DNA of 64,000 bases from contig NZ_AP022577.1 in NCBI RefSeq assembly GCF_010730955.1, forward strand, positions 4,278,001 through 4,342,000, in the 5' to 3' direction. The DNA is from Mycolicibacterium aubagnense (GTDB lineage: Bacteria; Actinomycetota; Actinomycetes; Mycobacteriales; Mycobacteriaceae). Shown here one piece after another: positions 34,554 through 45,393 of the stretch. The notes beneath the pieces were generated by a model. It searched no databases and had not been told where the DNA came from. It was given only the letters and a program-made list of their open reading frames with translations. The translations under genes and the position numbers were made by a program. Within the stretch, counting starts at the first letter, position 1; every line of letters starts with the position of its first letter.

Positions 34554-36526
34554 TCTCCTTCGGGGGTTGCGTGGGGTTCGATACGAGCCATGACAGCGCC
34601 GACATCGACCTGCTGCCCGGGTTGTACGTTCAGTTCGGCGAGCACACCGGAATCCGGTGCGGCGATGGTGTGTTCCATCTTCATGGCTTCCAGCCAGATC
34701 AGGGGCTGACCGGCCGTAACCTGGTCGCCGACGGTTGCGCCGACGCGCACCACGGAGCCGGGCATCGGGGCCAGCAGCGAGCCCTTGGCGACGGCGGAGT
34801 CCGGATCCGGGAACCGCGGCCGGGTCACCAGGTGGACAGCGCCGGCGGGGGAGTCGACGAACACGTCGGCTCCGTACCGGGCGACGTCGAACGACCGCTC
34901 AACGCCGCCCCGTGACAACACCACTCGAGCGGGGTCGGTGGTCACCACGATCACGTCGTCGCAGTCGGGAAGCTCGACGCCGTCGCGGGTGAACCGGTAC
35001 CGCACCTGATGCTCGGTTCCGGCTGCATCACTGTACGAACGGCTCTGGTAGCCCGACGCGAGATTCCGCCAGCCGCTCGGCGCGGCGCCGAAAACGGTTG
35101 CCGTGGCGCGGCCCCGCGCGGCGTCGGCCAGGGCGGCGGCGACGGCGGCCAGGGCGATGCCGGTGACGGCGTTGCTGCTGGGCGCCGCCAGTTCGGCCAG
35201 GCCGTGCGTGTCGAAGAACGCGGTGTCGGTGTCACCCGCCAGGAAAGCGGGGTGCCGCAACACATTCACCAACAGATCGCGGTTGGTGCGCAGGCCGTGA
35301 ATGCGCGCCCGAGACAGCGCGTCGGCGAGGATTGCTGCCGCCCGGTCGCGGGTCGGTGCGAACGAGATGACCTTGGCCAGCATCGGGTCATAGAACACCG
35401 ACACCACCGAACCGTCGACGATGCCGGAATCGACGCGCGTTCCGGCGCGGCCCAGAAGGCTGAACTCGGTTCGGACGCCCGGCACCTCGAATCGGTGCAC
35501 CGTCCCCGCCTGTGGCTGCCAGTCCTTCGCCGGGTCCTCGGCGTAGAGCCGGGCCTCGATCGAATGTCCTTGCGTCACAGGTTGTTCGGCGGGGAGCGCG
35601 CCGCCCTCGGCCACCTCTAGCTGCAGCTCCACCAGATCGAGTCCGGTGGTCTCCTCGGTGACCGGGTGCTCGACCTGAAGGCGGGTATTCATCTCCAGGA
35701 AGAAGAAGTCACCGCCCGCATCAGACATGAACTCCACGGTGCCGGCGCCGGTGTAACCGATTGCGGTCGCGGCCAGCCGGGCCGCCTCGAACAGCTTGGC
35801 GCGCATGCCCGGAGTCCGCTCGACGAGCGGCGATGGTGCCTCTTCGATGACCTTCTGGTGACGCCGCTGAATGGAGCACTCACGTTCGCCGACGGCCCAC
35901 ACCGTGCCGTGCGCGTCGGCCATCACCTGCACCTCGATGTGGTGGCCGCTGGCCAGATAGCGCTCGCAGAACACCGTCGGATCGCCGAACGCCGACTGGG
36001 CCTCGCGCTGCGCGGCCGCGACTTCGGCCGGCAACGCGGACAATTCGCGAACCACGCGCATGCCGCGGCCGCCGCCGCCGGCGGAAGCCTTGATCAGCAC
36101 CGGCAGTTGGTCGGCGGTGACGGTGTCGGGGTCCAGCTCGGTCAGCACCGGAACGCCGGCTGCCGACATCAGCTTCTTGGCCTCGATCTTGGAGCCCATG
36201 GCCTGCACCGCGGCCACCGGCGGGCCGATCCAGGTCAGCCCGGCGTCTTGCACCGCGGCGGCGAAATCGGGGTTCTCCGAGAGGAATCCGTAGCCGGGGT
36301 GGATGGCGTCGGCACCGGACGCCTTGGCCGCGGCAATCAGCTGGGCGGCGTCCAGATAACCGGTGCGACCCTCGAGCCGCACCCGGTCGTCGGCCTCGGC
36401 GACGTGGGGCGCGGCAACGTCGGGATCGGTGTACACCGCGACGGTGCCGATGCCGAGCCGGCGGCAGGTGGCGAACACCCGGCGAGCGATTTCACCGCGG
36501 TTGGCGACAAGGACTTTTTGAATCAT
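34550..36526 (-). CDS. accA2: Acyl-CoA carboxylase alpha subunit (biotin carboxylase + BCCP)
   Basis: From ATG 36526 this is 658 residues. It has an N-terminal biotin carboxylase domain (KVLVANRGEIARRVF, ATP-grasp loop KASAGGGGRGMRVV near 160) and a C-terminal biotin carrier domain whose LEAMKMEH holds the biotinylated Lys. It supplies carboxybiotin to the AccD2 carboxyltransferase. The gene begins 42 bp after accD2 and overlaps fadE12 by 4 bp. In leucine or terpene operons the matching complex is methylcrotonyl- or geranyl-CoA carboxylase; the substrate here is not determined by sequence. Synteny with Rv0973c. Confidence 0.95.
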   Translation of the reverse strand: MIQKVLVANRGEIARRVFATCRRLGIGTVAVYTDPDVAAPHVAEADDRVRLEGRTGYLDAAQLIAAAKASGADAIHPGYGFLSENPDFAAAVQDAGLTWIGPPVAAVQAMGSKIEAKKLMSAAGVPVLTELDPDTVTADQLPVLIKASAGGGGRGMRVVRELSALPAEVAAAQREAQSAFGDPTVFCERYLASGHHIEVQVMADAHGTVWAVGERECSIQRRHQKVIEEAPSPLVERTPGMRAKLFEAARLAATAIGYTGAGTVEFMSDAGGDFFFLEMNTRLQVEHPVTEETTGLDLVELQLEVAEGGALPAEQPVTQGHSIEARLYAEDPAKDWQPQAGTVHRFEVPGVRTEFSLLGRAGTRVDSGIVDGSVVSVFYDPMLAKVISFAPTRDRAAAILADALSRARIHGLRTNRDLLVNVLRHPAFLAGDTDTAFFDTHGLAELAAPSSNAVTGIALAAVAAALADAARGRATATVFGAAPSGWRNLASGYQSRSYSDAAGTEHQVRYRFTRDGVELPDCDDVIVVTTDPARVVLSRGGVERSFDVARYGADVFVDSPAGAVHLVTRPRFPDPDSAVAKGSLLAPMPGSVVRVGATVGDQVTAGQPLIWLEAMKMEHTIAAPDSGVLAELNVQPGQQVDVGAVMARIEPHATPEGE

Positions 36527-36567
36527 CGCGTGTTCTTTCTGCTCTTCGCGCGAGCGCTCATCGCCAC

Positions 36568-38163
<1,596 letters not shown>

Positions 38164-38194
38164 GATGCGCAATCCACTCCGTTTCTTGCTTGGG

Positions 38195-39343
38195 TCACGA
38201 TTGGAATCCCAACGTCTTGGCGGCCAGCGAGGTGAGAATTTCGGTGGTACCGCCGCCGATACCGATGATGCGCATGTCGCGGTACTGCCGCTCGATTTCC
38301 GACTCGGCCATATAGCCCATGCCGCCGAACAACTGCACGCCGGCGTTGGCCACCCACTCACCGGCCTCGACGGCGGTGTTCTTGGCGAAGCAGACCTCGG
38401 CGATCAGGTTCGTTTCCCCTGCCAGCTCCCGCTCGACCAGGTGGTGCGTGTACACCCGGGCCACATCGATGCGACGGGCCATGTCGGACAGCGTGTTCTG
38501 CACCGACTGCCGCGAGATCAGCGGACGGCCGAATGTCTCGCGGTCCCGGCACCACTGCACGGTCAGGTCCAGGCAGCGCTGCGCGCTCGAATAAGCCTGC
38601 GCGGCAAGGCCGACCCGCTCGGACACGAATGCGCCGGCGATCTGCAGGAAGCCGGAGTTCTCCGGCCCCACCAAGTTGGCAGCCGGCACCCGGACGTCGA
38701 CATAGGACAGCTCCGCGGTGTCCGACGAGCGCCAGCCCATCTTGTCCAGCTTGCGGCTGACGGTGAAGCCGGGAGTGTTCTTGTCCACCACGATCAGTGA
38801 AACCCCGCCTGCGCCAGGGCCACCCGTGCGTACGGCGGTCACCACATAGTCGGCCCGCACACCCGAGGTGATGTAGGTCTTGGCGCCGTTGATGATGAAG
38901 TCGTCACCGTCGCGCTCGGCGCGCGTCGTAAGGTGCCCGACGTCCGAGCCGCCGCCGGGTTCCGTGATGGCCAGCGAGCCGATCATCTTGCCCTGCAACG
39001 TCGGTCGCACATAGGTGTCGATCAGCCGCTGGTCGCCGGAGGCGATCATGTGCGGTGTGGAGATGCCGCAGGTGAACAGCGACGCAAAGACTCCGCCGGG
39101 CACGCCGGCGTAATGCAATTCCTCGCAGACGATGACTGCGTCGGCGCCGTCGCCGCCACCACCGCCGACAGATTCGGGCGCCTGAGCGCCCAGCAGGCCG
39201 GCCGCACCGGCTGCCTCATGCAGCGAGCGGGGCAGCTCGCCGCTGCGCTCCCACTCGTCGACGTGGGGCAGGATCTCGCGTTCGGCGAACGCACGCACGG
39301 TCTTTCGCAGCGCGTCGCGTTCGGGCGTGGTCCAGATGCTCAC
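38195..39343 (-). CDS. fadE13: Acyl-CoA dehydrogenase FadE13
   Basis: GTG 39343 (382 aa) overlaps the stop of the upstream DUF1446 gene by 4 bp and has CCGGAGG 10-16 bp before it; a longer start at 39388 lies within that gene. The protein has LAITEPGGGSDVG for flavin binding and QLFGGMGYM in the C-terminal domain. The final RDMRIIGIGGGTTEIL lacks the usual Glu, while FVSERVGLAAQAYS puts a Glu in the helix used by isovaleryl-CoA dehydrogenases. With FadE12 it gives the operon two dehydrogenases with a branched-chain-type active site. Synteny with Rv0975c. Confidence 0.93.
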   Translation of the reverse strand: MSIWTTPERDALRKTVRAFAEREILPHVDEWERSGELPRSLHEAAGAAGLLGAQAPESVGGGGGDGADAVIVCEELHYAGVPGGVFASLFTCGISTPHMIASGDQRLIDTYVRPTLQGKMIGSLAITEPGGGSDVGHLTTRAERDGDDFIINGAKTYITSGVRADYVVTAVRTGGPGAGGVSLIVVDKNTPGFTVSRKLDKMGWRSSDTAELSYVDVRVPAANLVGPENSGFLQIAGAFVSERVGLAAQAYSSAQRCLDLTVQWCRDRETFGRPLISRQSVQNTLSDMARRIDVARVYTHHLVERELAGETNLIAEVCFAKNTAVEAGEWVANAGVQLFGGMGYMAESEIERQYRDMRIIGIGGGTTEILTSLAAKTLGFQS

Positions 39344-41070
39344 GAAATCAGTTCCTCCGGGATATCGAGATGACGGGTTCGTAGCCATTCCCCAAGGCCT
39401 TTGGCCTGGGGATCGAATCGGGCCTGATACGCGACGCCTTCGCCGAGGATGCCCTCGATGACGAAGTTGATGGCGCGCAGGTTGGGCAGCAGGTGTCGCG
39501 TCACGGGCAGCTCGGCCGTCTCGGGCAGCAGCTCACGCAGCTTCTCGACCGTCAAGGTGTGTGCGAGCCAACGCCATTGGTCGTCAGTGCGGACCCAGAC
39601 GCCGACATTGGCCGATCCTCCTTTGTCGCCGCTGCGGGCGCCGGCGATGGTGCCCAGCGGTGCCCGGCGGGTGGGCCCGGCGGGCAGCGGCTCCGGCAGT
39701 GCCGGATCGTCGACCGGACCCAGCGCCAGAGTCTCCGTGGATGGCGCGATATCGACCCGGGTGCCGTCGGGCCGCACCGCCACGTGCGGCACCGATGTCG
39801 CATCGACGTAGCCAGGCTTGAAGAGGCCGTACACCTGGCCGTCGCCCGGCGGGGCGGTGGTCGTGAATCCCGGGTAGCTGGCCAGCGCGAGTTCGACTGC
39901 AGCCGCGGAGAATTTGCGACCCACCTTGGCTGGATCGGGATCGCGCACCACACAGTGCAACAACGCGCTGGCGCGTTCCTCGGTGTCGGCGTCGGGATGA
40001 TCGGTGCGGGCCAGCGTCCACTGCAGCTCGGCCGGGCGCACCGTCATGCTGGCTTCCAGCTGGCGCCGCAGCAGGTCGGCCTTTGCCTCGATGTCCAGGC
40101 CGGTGAGGACGAACGACGCGGCGTTGCGGAAGCCGCCGATACTGTTGAGCGACACCTTCAACGTGGGTGGCGGTGCCTCGCCGCGTACTCCGGAGATGCG
40201 TACGCGGTCCTCGCCATCGGAGGTCAGCTCCAGCGAGTCGACCCGCAAGGTGGTGTCGGGGTTGGCGTAGCGCGCCCCGGTGATCTCGTACAGCAGCTGC
40301 GCGGTGACGGTGTCGACGCTGACGCGGCCACCCGTGCCGGGGTGCTTGGTGATCACCGACGAGCCGTCCGCGGAAATCTCGGCCAAGGGGAACCCCGGGC
40401 GGATGAGGTCGGGAATCTCGGTGAAGAAGCTGAAGTTGCCGCCCGTCGCCTGAGTGCCGCATTCGATGACGTGGCCCGCGGCGACCGCGCCGGCGAGTGC
40501 GTCGTAGTCGGTGCGGGTCCAGCCGAAGTGCGCGGCGGCCGGTCCGACGATCACCGAGGCGTCGGTGACGCGGCCGGTGACCACGACATCGGCCCCCGAC
40601 TTCAGGCAGTCCACGATGCCCCAGGCGCCGAGGTAGGCGTTGGCCGACAGGGGCGTGCCTCCGCCTGATGTCGCCGCCGTTGCGGCTCCGAAGCCCAGCT
40701 CGGCGGCGCGGCCGACGAGGTCGTCGCCTTCGACGTGCGCCACGTTCACGGAGAGGCCGAGCCGCTCGGCCAATGCCCGCACGGCGGTCGCCAGGCCGGC
40801 CGGGTTGAGGCCGCCGGCGTTGGCCACGATCTTCACGCCCTTGTCGAGGGCCAGACCCAGGGACTGTTCCAGCTGACGCAGGAAGGTCTTGGCGTAGCCG
40901 AGGTCGGGGTTCTTGGCGCGGTCTCGAGCGAGGATGAGCATGGTGAGCTCGGCGAGATAGTCGCCGGTCAGGTAGTCCAGCTCACCCCCGGCGAGCATCT
41001 CGTGCATTGCCGCCAGCCGGTCGCCATAGAACCCTGAGCAGTTTCCGATCCGGACTGCTGGTGATGTCAC
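39340..41070 (-). CDS. DUF1446 / AtuA-like acyclic terpene utilisation protein
   Basis: From GTG 41070 (GGGAG 8-12 bp before) this is 576 residues; GTG 41076 is too close to that site. The N-terminal part has RIGNCSGFYGDRL, YLTGDYLAELTMLILAR, GGLNPAGLA, and TGRVTDASVIVGPAAAHFGW, all hallmarks of DUF1446/AtuA. A C-terminal domain with GARSGDKGGSANVGV follows, the second half of the long AtuA form. AtuA is required for acyclic terpene (citronellol) catabolism in pseudomonads but has no assigned reaction. It is the first gene of the operon and translationally coupled to fadE13. Synteny with Rv0976c. Confidence 0.9.
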   Translation of the reverse strand: MTSPAVRIGNCSGFYGDRLAAMHEMLAGGELDYLTGDYLAELTMLILARDRAKNPDLGYAKTFLRQLEQSLGLALDKGVKIVANAGGLNPAGLATAVRALAERLGLSVNVAHVEGDDLVGRAAELGFGAATAATSGGGTPLSANAYLGAWGIVDCLKSGADVVVTGRVTDASVIVGPAAAHFGWTRTDYDALAGAVAAGHVIECGTQATGGNFSFFTEIPDLIRPGFPLAEISADGSSVITKHPGTGGRVSVDTVTAQLLYEITGARYANPDTTLRVDSLELTSDGEDRVRISGVRGEAPPPTLKVSLNSIGGFRNAASFVLTGLDIEAKADLLRRQLEASMTVRPAELQWTLARTDHPDADTEERASALLHCVVRDPDPAKVGRKFSAAAVELALASYPGFTTTAPPGDGQVYGLFKPGYVDATSVPHVAVRPDGTRVDIAPSTETLALGPVDDPALPEPLPAGPTRRAPLGTIAGARSGDKGGSANVGVWVRTDDQWRWLAHTLTVEKLRELLPETAELPVTRHLLPNLRAINFVIEGILGEGVAYQARFDPQAKGLGEWLRTRHLDIPEELIS

Positions 41071-41104
41071 ACACACTCCCGTCGTTCAACCAACCGGTAG
41101 GGAG

Positions 41105-41120
41105 GTTAGTCGGTACTAAC
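41105..41120. promoter_or_regulatory. Palindromic operator candidate before the acyl-CoA operon
   Basis: GTTAGT-CGGT-ACTAAC is a perfect 6+4+6 palindrome, 35 bp upstream of the DUF1446 start. A CGGTACCG lies just beyond. The size and symmetry fit a TetR-family site, the usual control of mycobacterial acyl-CoA catabolic operons. No such regulator gene is adjacent. Confidence 0.5.
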
Positions 41121-41313
41121 GGTACCGAGTCAAGGGGGTTCCGGGTTGCGTGTTGCCCGGTTGGGGTGACGTTTTGGAGCCTACGCAGGTCGACGGCTAT
41201 CCTGAGGTGCAATCGCTGCGCATGCGAGGAGCAATAGAGAGGCCGTTGGCCCTATTTGTTCGTGGCGCGCGGCCGACCGCAAGCAATTCCGTTGAGTCAG
41301 AGAGGTGCACATC

Positions 41314-41490
41314 ATGGCTGTGCCCAAGCGCAGGATGTCGCGCTCGAACACCCGTAGCCGTCGCGCGCAGTGGAAGGCCGAGGCCACCGGCCTGGTCAGC
41401 GTGAACGTCGCAGGTCAGGCGCGCAAGGTGCCGCGTCGTCTGCTGAAGGCCGCGCGTCTGGGTCTGATCGACCTCGACCGCCGCGCCTGA
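41314..41490 (+). CDS. rpmF: Ribosomal protein bL32
   Basis: This 58-residue basic protein starts [20 protein letters not shown], the bL32 signature. ATG 41314 has AGAGG 8-12 bp upstream. The zinc-binding CxxC pairs found in many bL32 proteins are absent, so this is the zinc-free form. It lies upstream of mprA, as Rv0979A does. The low-complexity, Arg-rich sequence is normal for the protein. Confidence 0.95.
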   Translation: MAVPKRRMSRSNTRSRRAQWKAEATGLVSVNVAGQARKVPRRLLKAARLGLIDLDRRA

Positions 41491-41544
41491 CCGACCTCGG
41501 CTTCGGCGTCGTAACGGTTTTTCTCGCGTCCCCGTGGCGCGTCT

Positions 41545-41561
41545 TCTCAGTCCGCTCTCAG
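41545..41561 (+). promoter_or_regulatory. Candidate MprA box upstream of mprA
   Basis: TCTCAG at 41545-41550 and again at 41556-41561 form direct repeats 11 bp apart. The reported MprA site is two loosely conserved 8-bp direct repeats 3 bp apart, which has the same phase. It lies 17 bp before the mprA start and would mediate autoregulation. Confidence 0.5.
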
Positions 41562-41577
41562 ATGGTGGGGTGAGACT

Positions 41578-42270
41578 ATGCCTGTGCGAATCCTTGTAGT
41601 CGACGATGACCGCGCTGTGCGTGAATCATTGCGTCGGTCACTGACTTTCAACGGGTACTCGGTCGAACTGGCCCAAGACGGTGTCGAGGCGCTGGAACGC
41701 ATCTCCAGCGACCGGCCTGACGCCGTGGTGCTCGACGACATGATGCCCCGGCTGGACGGCCGAGGCGTCTGCCGTCAGCTGCGCAGCAGCGGGGATGACC
41801 TTCCCGTGCTGATGCTGACGGCCCGTGACTCGATCGACGAGCGGGTGGCCGGCCTCGACGCCGGCGCCGACGACTACCTGCCGAAGCCGTTCGCACTCGA
41901 GGAACTGCTGGCGCGGATGCGGGCCTTGCTCCGCCGCACCGGCCCCGCCGACGGTGCCGAGTCGGCCGCGCTGACCTTCTCCGACCTCAGCCTCGACCCG
42001 GTGACGCGTGAGGTCACCCGCGGCTCCCGGTCGATCAGCCTGACCCGCACCGAGTTCTCGCTGCTCGAGATGCTCATTCACAACCCGCGCCGCGTGCTCA
42101 GCCGTAGCCGGATCCTCGAAGAGGTGTGGGGCTTCGACTTTCCGACGTCGGGCAATGCCCTGGAGGTCTACGTCGGGTACCTGCGCCGCAAGACCGAGGC
42201 CGAGGGAGAGCCGCGCCTGATCCACACCGTGCGCGGCGTGGGTTACGTGCTGCGTGAGACCCCACCCTGA
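41578..42270 (+). CDS. mprA: Response regulator MprA (OmpR/PhoB type)
   Basis: This 230-residue regulator has an N-terminal receiver (VDDDR acidic pocket, phospho-acceptor D53 in VLDDMMP, Lys in LPKPF) and a C-terminal winged helix ([27 protein letters not shown]). It pairs with MprB, which begins within its stop codon. MprAB responds to envelope stress and controls sigE and pepD in M. tuberculosis. Here the same order, mprA-mprB-pepD-moaB2, is kept. A candidate autoregulatory repeat lies 17 bp upstream. Confidence 0.96.
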   Translation: MPVRILVVDDDRAVRESLRRSLTFNGYSVELAQDGVEALERISSDRPDAVVLDDMMPRLDGRGVCRQLRSSGDDLPVLMLTARDSIDERVAGLDAGADDYLPKPFALEELLARMRALLRRTGPADGAESAALTFSDLSLDPVTREVTRGSRSISLTRTEFSLLEMLIHNPRRVLSRSRILEEVWGFDFPTSGNALEVYVGYLRRKTEAEGEPRLIHTVRGVGYVLRETPP

Positions 42271-43811
42271 TGCTCGACAAGGTTCGTGTGGCGGTGGACC
42301 GGAAGATGCGGGAGGTGCCGCAGATGCCGGTGACGACGCCGGACGGTGCGGTGCAACACGACGCCAGCTCGGTATCGCTGAAATGGCGCGTCATGCTGCT
42401 CGCGATGTCGATGGTGGCCATGGTCGTCGTCCTCATGTCGGTCGCGGTGTACGTCGTGGTGTCCAAGGCGCTGTACGGCGACATCGACAACCAGTTGCAC
42501 AGCCGTGCGCAACTGCTGATCGAGAGCGGCTCCCTGGCCGTCGACCCCGGCAAGGCCATCGAAGGCACGGCATACTCGGACGTCAACGCGATGTACGTCA
42601 TCCCGGGGCGGTCCATCTACACCGCGAACCAGCAGGGGGAGACGCTGCCGCTCGGGGCGCCGGAGAAGGACGTCATCGCCGGCAAGCTGCTGATGTCGTT
42701 GCGCACCACCAACTATCAGCGCGTGCTGGCTGTGCACCTGCAGTCGGGCAACTCCCTGCTGATCTCCAAGAATCTGTGGCCCACCAGCCAGGTGCTCAAG
42801 CGTCTCGGCACCATTTTGCTCATCGTGGGTGGAATCGGCATGGCTGTCGCCGCCATCGCCGGCGGCACCGTGGCGCGTACCGGGCTGAGACCCGTGGCCC
42901 GATTGACCGAGGCCACCGAACGCGTGGCCCGCACCGACGACCTGCGCCCCATTCCGGTGTACGGCAACGACGAATTGGCCCGGCTGACAGAGGCTTTCAA
43001 CATGATGCTGCGGGCGCTCGCCGAGTCGAGGGACCGGCAGGCCCGCTTGGTGTCCGACGCCGGTCATGAGTTGCGCACACCGCTGACGTCGCTGCGGACC
43101 AATGTCGAACTGCTGATGGCGGCCATGGCGCCCGGGGCGCCGCCGTTCCCGGAGGAGGAGATGGCGGGTCTGCAAGCCGACGTCATCGCCCAGATCGAGG
43201 AGCTGTCCACACTGGTCGGTGACCTGGTGGACCTGACCCGCGACGACGCCGGCGTGACGATCCACGAGCCCGTCGAGATGGCCGAGGTTGTCGACCGCAG
43301 TCTCGAGCGAGTTCGCCGCCGCCGCAACGACATTGACTTCGACGTCGACATCGCCGGTTGGCAGGTGTACGGCGACGGCGCAGGATTGTCGAGGGCAGTG
43401 CTGAACTTGCTCGACAACGCCGCCAAGTGGAGTCCGGCGGGCTCGGTGGTGCGAGTTCGGTTGGGGCGCATCGACCCGACGCATGCCGAGCTGGTGGTCT
43501 CCGACTGGGGACCGGGTATCCCGCCGCAGGAGCGTGCGCTGGTGTTCGAGCGTTTCTACCGATCGACCACGGCCCGGGCAATGCCCGGTTCGGGCTTGGG
43601 GCTGGCGATCGTCAAGCAGGTGGTGCTCAAACACGGTGGCGCGCTGCGGATCGAGGACACCGTCCCGGGCGGGACGCCACCCGGAACCTCGATCCACCTC
43701 GTACTGCCGGGACGGCCCTCCGGTATGACCGCAACACACCGGCCCTCTGGGCTGGACGTAACGGGTGTGACCACGGAAAATGAAGCTGCCCGGACGGGGG
43801 AGGAAGTCTAG
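42270..43811 (+). CDS. mprB: Sensor histidine kinase MprB
   Basis: This 513-residue kinase has a first transmembrane helix at about 41-65, an extracytoplasmic sensor region of about 115 residues (68-178) and a second helix at about 180-203. HAMP, HisKA (H266 in SDAGHELRTPL) and HATPase_c (NLLDNAAKWSP, DWGPGIP, GSGLGLAIVKQ) follow. Its ATG shares a base with the mprA stop. The sensor region of MprB is bound by DnaK in M. tuberculosis when envelope proteins misfold. pepD follows, 111 bp downstream. Confidence 0.96.
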   Translation: MLDKVRVAVDRKMREVPQMPVTTPDGAVQHDASSVSLKWRVMLLAMSMVAMVVVLMSVAVYVVVSKALYGDIDNQLHSRAQLLIESGSLAVDPGKAIEGTAYSDVNAMYVIPGRSIYTANQQGETLPLGAPEKDVIAGKLLMSLRTTNYQRVLAVHLQSGNSLLISKNLWPTSQVLKRLGTILLIVGGIGMAVAAIAGGTVARTGLRPVARLTEATERVARTDDLRPIPVYGNDELARLTEAFNMMLRALAESRDRQARLVSDAGHELRTPLTSLRTNVELLMAAMAPGAPPFPEEEMAGLQADVIAQIEELSTLVGDLVDLTRDDAGVTIHEPVEMAEVVDRSLERVRRRRNDIDFDVDIAGWQVYGDGAGLSRAVLNLLDNAAKWSPAGSVVRVRLGRIDPTHAELVVSDWGPGIPPQERALVFERFYRSTTARAMPGSGLGLAIVKQVVLKHGGALRIEDTVPGGTPPGTSIHLVLPGRPSGMTATHRPSGLDVTGVTTENEAARTGEEV

Positions 43812-43922
43812 GGTGCGGCCAGTGGTGTCTCAGTGGATTCTCAGCCCAAAAGGGCACCGTTGGGCCATATCGTTCGTTGTCTCGGCAGCGGATCGGAAAT
43901 ACAGGAAGAGTGTCGACCAGTA

Positions 43923-45377
43923 ATGACGAATCACCCGAGGTACTCGCAGCAGCCCGAGTCCGGTCGGCGTCCTGATTCCTATCAGTCCGCGCCCGGCCAC
44001 GGCGCGCCGCAGCAGCAGGGGTCGTCATACGACTGGCGGTACTCGGGCCATCAGCAAGGCCAGAACAGCGGGCAGTACCCCACGGGGAGCTACGCCACTG
44101 GTCAGTACCCGACGGGACAACACCAGACCGGACAACACCAGACCGGCTCGTACGCCACCGGTCAGTATTCGACCGGGCAGTACGGTTCGCAGCCGTACGG
44201 CCCATACCGCACCGGCCCGCAAGACGCCCGATCGACCATCGCACCCAGGCCTCACGGGGGACCGCAAAACCGCTCCCGCACTGGGCTTTTGGTCGCAGGA
44301 ATGGCTGCCGTCGCACTGGTGTCGGCGGGCATCGGCGGCGGCATCGTGATGCTGGCCCAGCCCGACTATTCGAGCAGTTCGACTTCGTTCGGCGGTGCCG
44401 CACATGGACAGCACGCCGGCAACGCGCCGATCGGCTCGGTCGAGCAGGTGGCCGCCAAAGTGGTGCCGAGCGTGGTGAAACTGGAGACGGACATGGGCCG
44501 GTCGTCCGAAGAGGGCTCGGGCATCATCTTGTCCGCGGACGGGCTGATCCTGACCAACAACCACGTGGTGGCCGGCGCCAAGGATGTTCCCGGTGCTCCG
44601 CCCGGCGCCCCGCCCGTGCAGACCAAGGTCACGTTCAACAGCGGCAACACCGCTACCTTCCAGATCGTCGGTACCGACCCGAGCAGCGATATCGCCGTGG
44701 TGCGGGCCAAGGGCGTCTCGGGTCTCACGCCCATTCAGTTGGGTTCGTCGTCCAACCTGGTGGTGGGGCAGCAGGTGGTGGCCGTCGGTTCGCCGCTGGG
44801 TCTGCAGGGCACCGTGACCGAGGGCATCATCAGCTCCCTGAACCGCCCCGTCGCCGCCGGCGGTGACGCCAAGAACCAGAACACCGTGCTGGACGCCATC
44901 CAGACCGACGCCGCGATCAACCCCGGTAACTCCGGTGGCGCGCTGGTCAATATGAGCGGCGAGCTGGTCGGCATCAACTCGGCCATCGCGACGCTGGGCG
45001 GGGATTCCGGCCAGTCGCAGAGCGGCTCGATCGGTCTGGGCTTCGCCATTCCGGTCGACCAAGCCAAGCGCATCGCCGATGAACTGATCAAGAACGGCAT
45101 CGCCAGCCACGCGTCGCTCGGCGTGCAGGTGGGCAATGACAAGGCCATCGACGGTGCCAAGATCGTCGACGTGACCAACGGCGGCGCGGCCCAGTCGGCC
45201 GGCCTGCCCAGCGGTGTGGTGGTGACCAAGGTGGATGACCGGGTGATCAGCAGCGCCGACGCATTGGTTGCTGCGGTGCGCTCGAAGGCCCCCGGCGACA
45301 AGGTCACCTTGACCTACCTGGACACGGCGGGCAAACCGCAGACGGTTCAGGTGACTCTGGGTAAGGCTCAGCAGTGA
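43923..45377 (+). CDS. pepD: HtrA-like serine protease PepD
   Basis: This 484-residue protein has a cytosolic N-terminus, one transmembrane helix (about 121-145), a trypsin-like domain and a C-terminal PDZ domain (about 385-480). The catalytic triad is intact: H214 (TNNHVV), D256 (SSDIAVV) and S337 (GNSGGAL). Before the helix, residues 51-85 hold seven tandem pentapeptides of the form QYPTG/SYATG/QHQTG, an unusual low-complexity tail. PepD degrades or chaperones misfolded envelope proteins and acts downstream of MprAB. ATG 43923 was chosen over the longer start at 43833; an AGGAAGAG lies about 16 bp before it. Confidence 0.95.
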   Translation: MTNHPRYSQQPESGRRPDSYQSAPGHGAPQQQGSSYDWRYSGHQQGQNSGQYPTGSYATGQYPTGQHQTGQHQTGSYATGQYSTGQYGSQPYGPYRTGPQDARSTIAPRPHGGPQNRSRTGLLVAGMAAVALVSAGIGGGIVMLAQPDYSSSSTSFGGAAHGQHAGNAPIGSVEQVAAKVVPSVVKLETDMGRSSEEGSGIILSADGLILTNNHVVAGAKDVPGAPPGAPPVQTKVTFNSGNTATFQIVGTDPSSDIAVVRAKGVSGLTPIQLGSSSNLVVGQQVVAVGSPLGLQGTVTEGIISSLNRPVAAGGDAKNQNTVLDAIQTDAAINPGNSGGALVNMSGELVGINSAIATLGGDSGQSQSGSIGLGFAIPVDQAKRIADELIKNGIASHASLGVQVGNDKAIDGAKIVDVTNGGAAQSAGLPSGVVVTKVDDRVISSADALVAAVRSKAPGDKVTLTYLDTAGKPQTVQVTLGKAQQ

Positions 45378-45393
45378 CGGGCGCGGGGCCGGC

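Noticed and set aside
44073..44177. Short tandem DNA repeats in pepD as a CRISPR-like array
   Set aside because: Units are 15 bp, in frame, contiguous without spacers, and encode pentapeptides.
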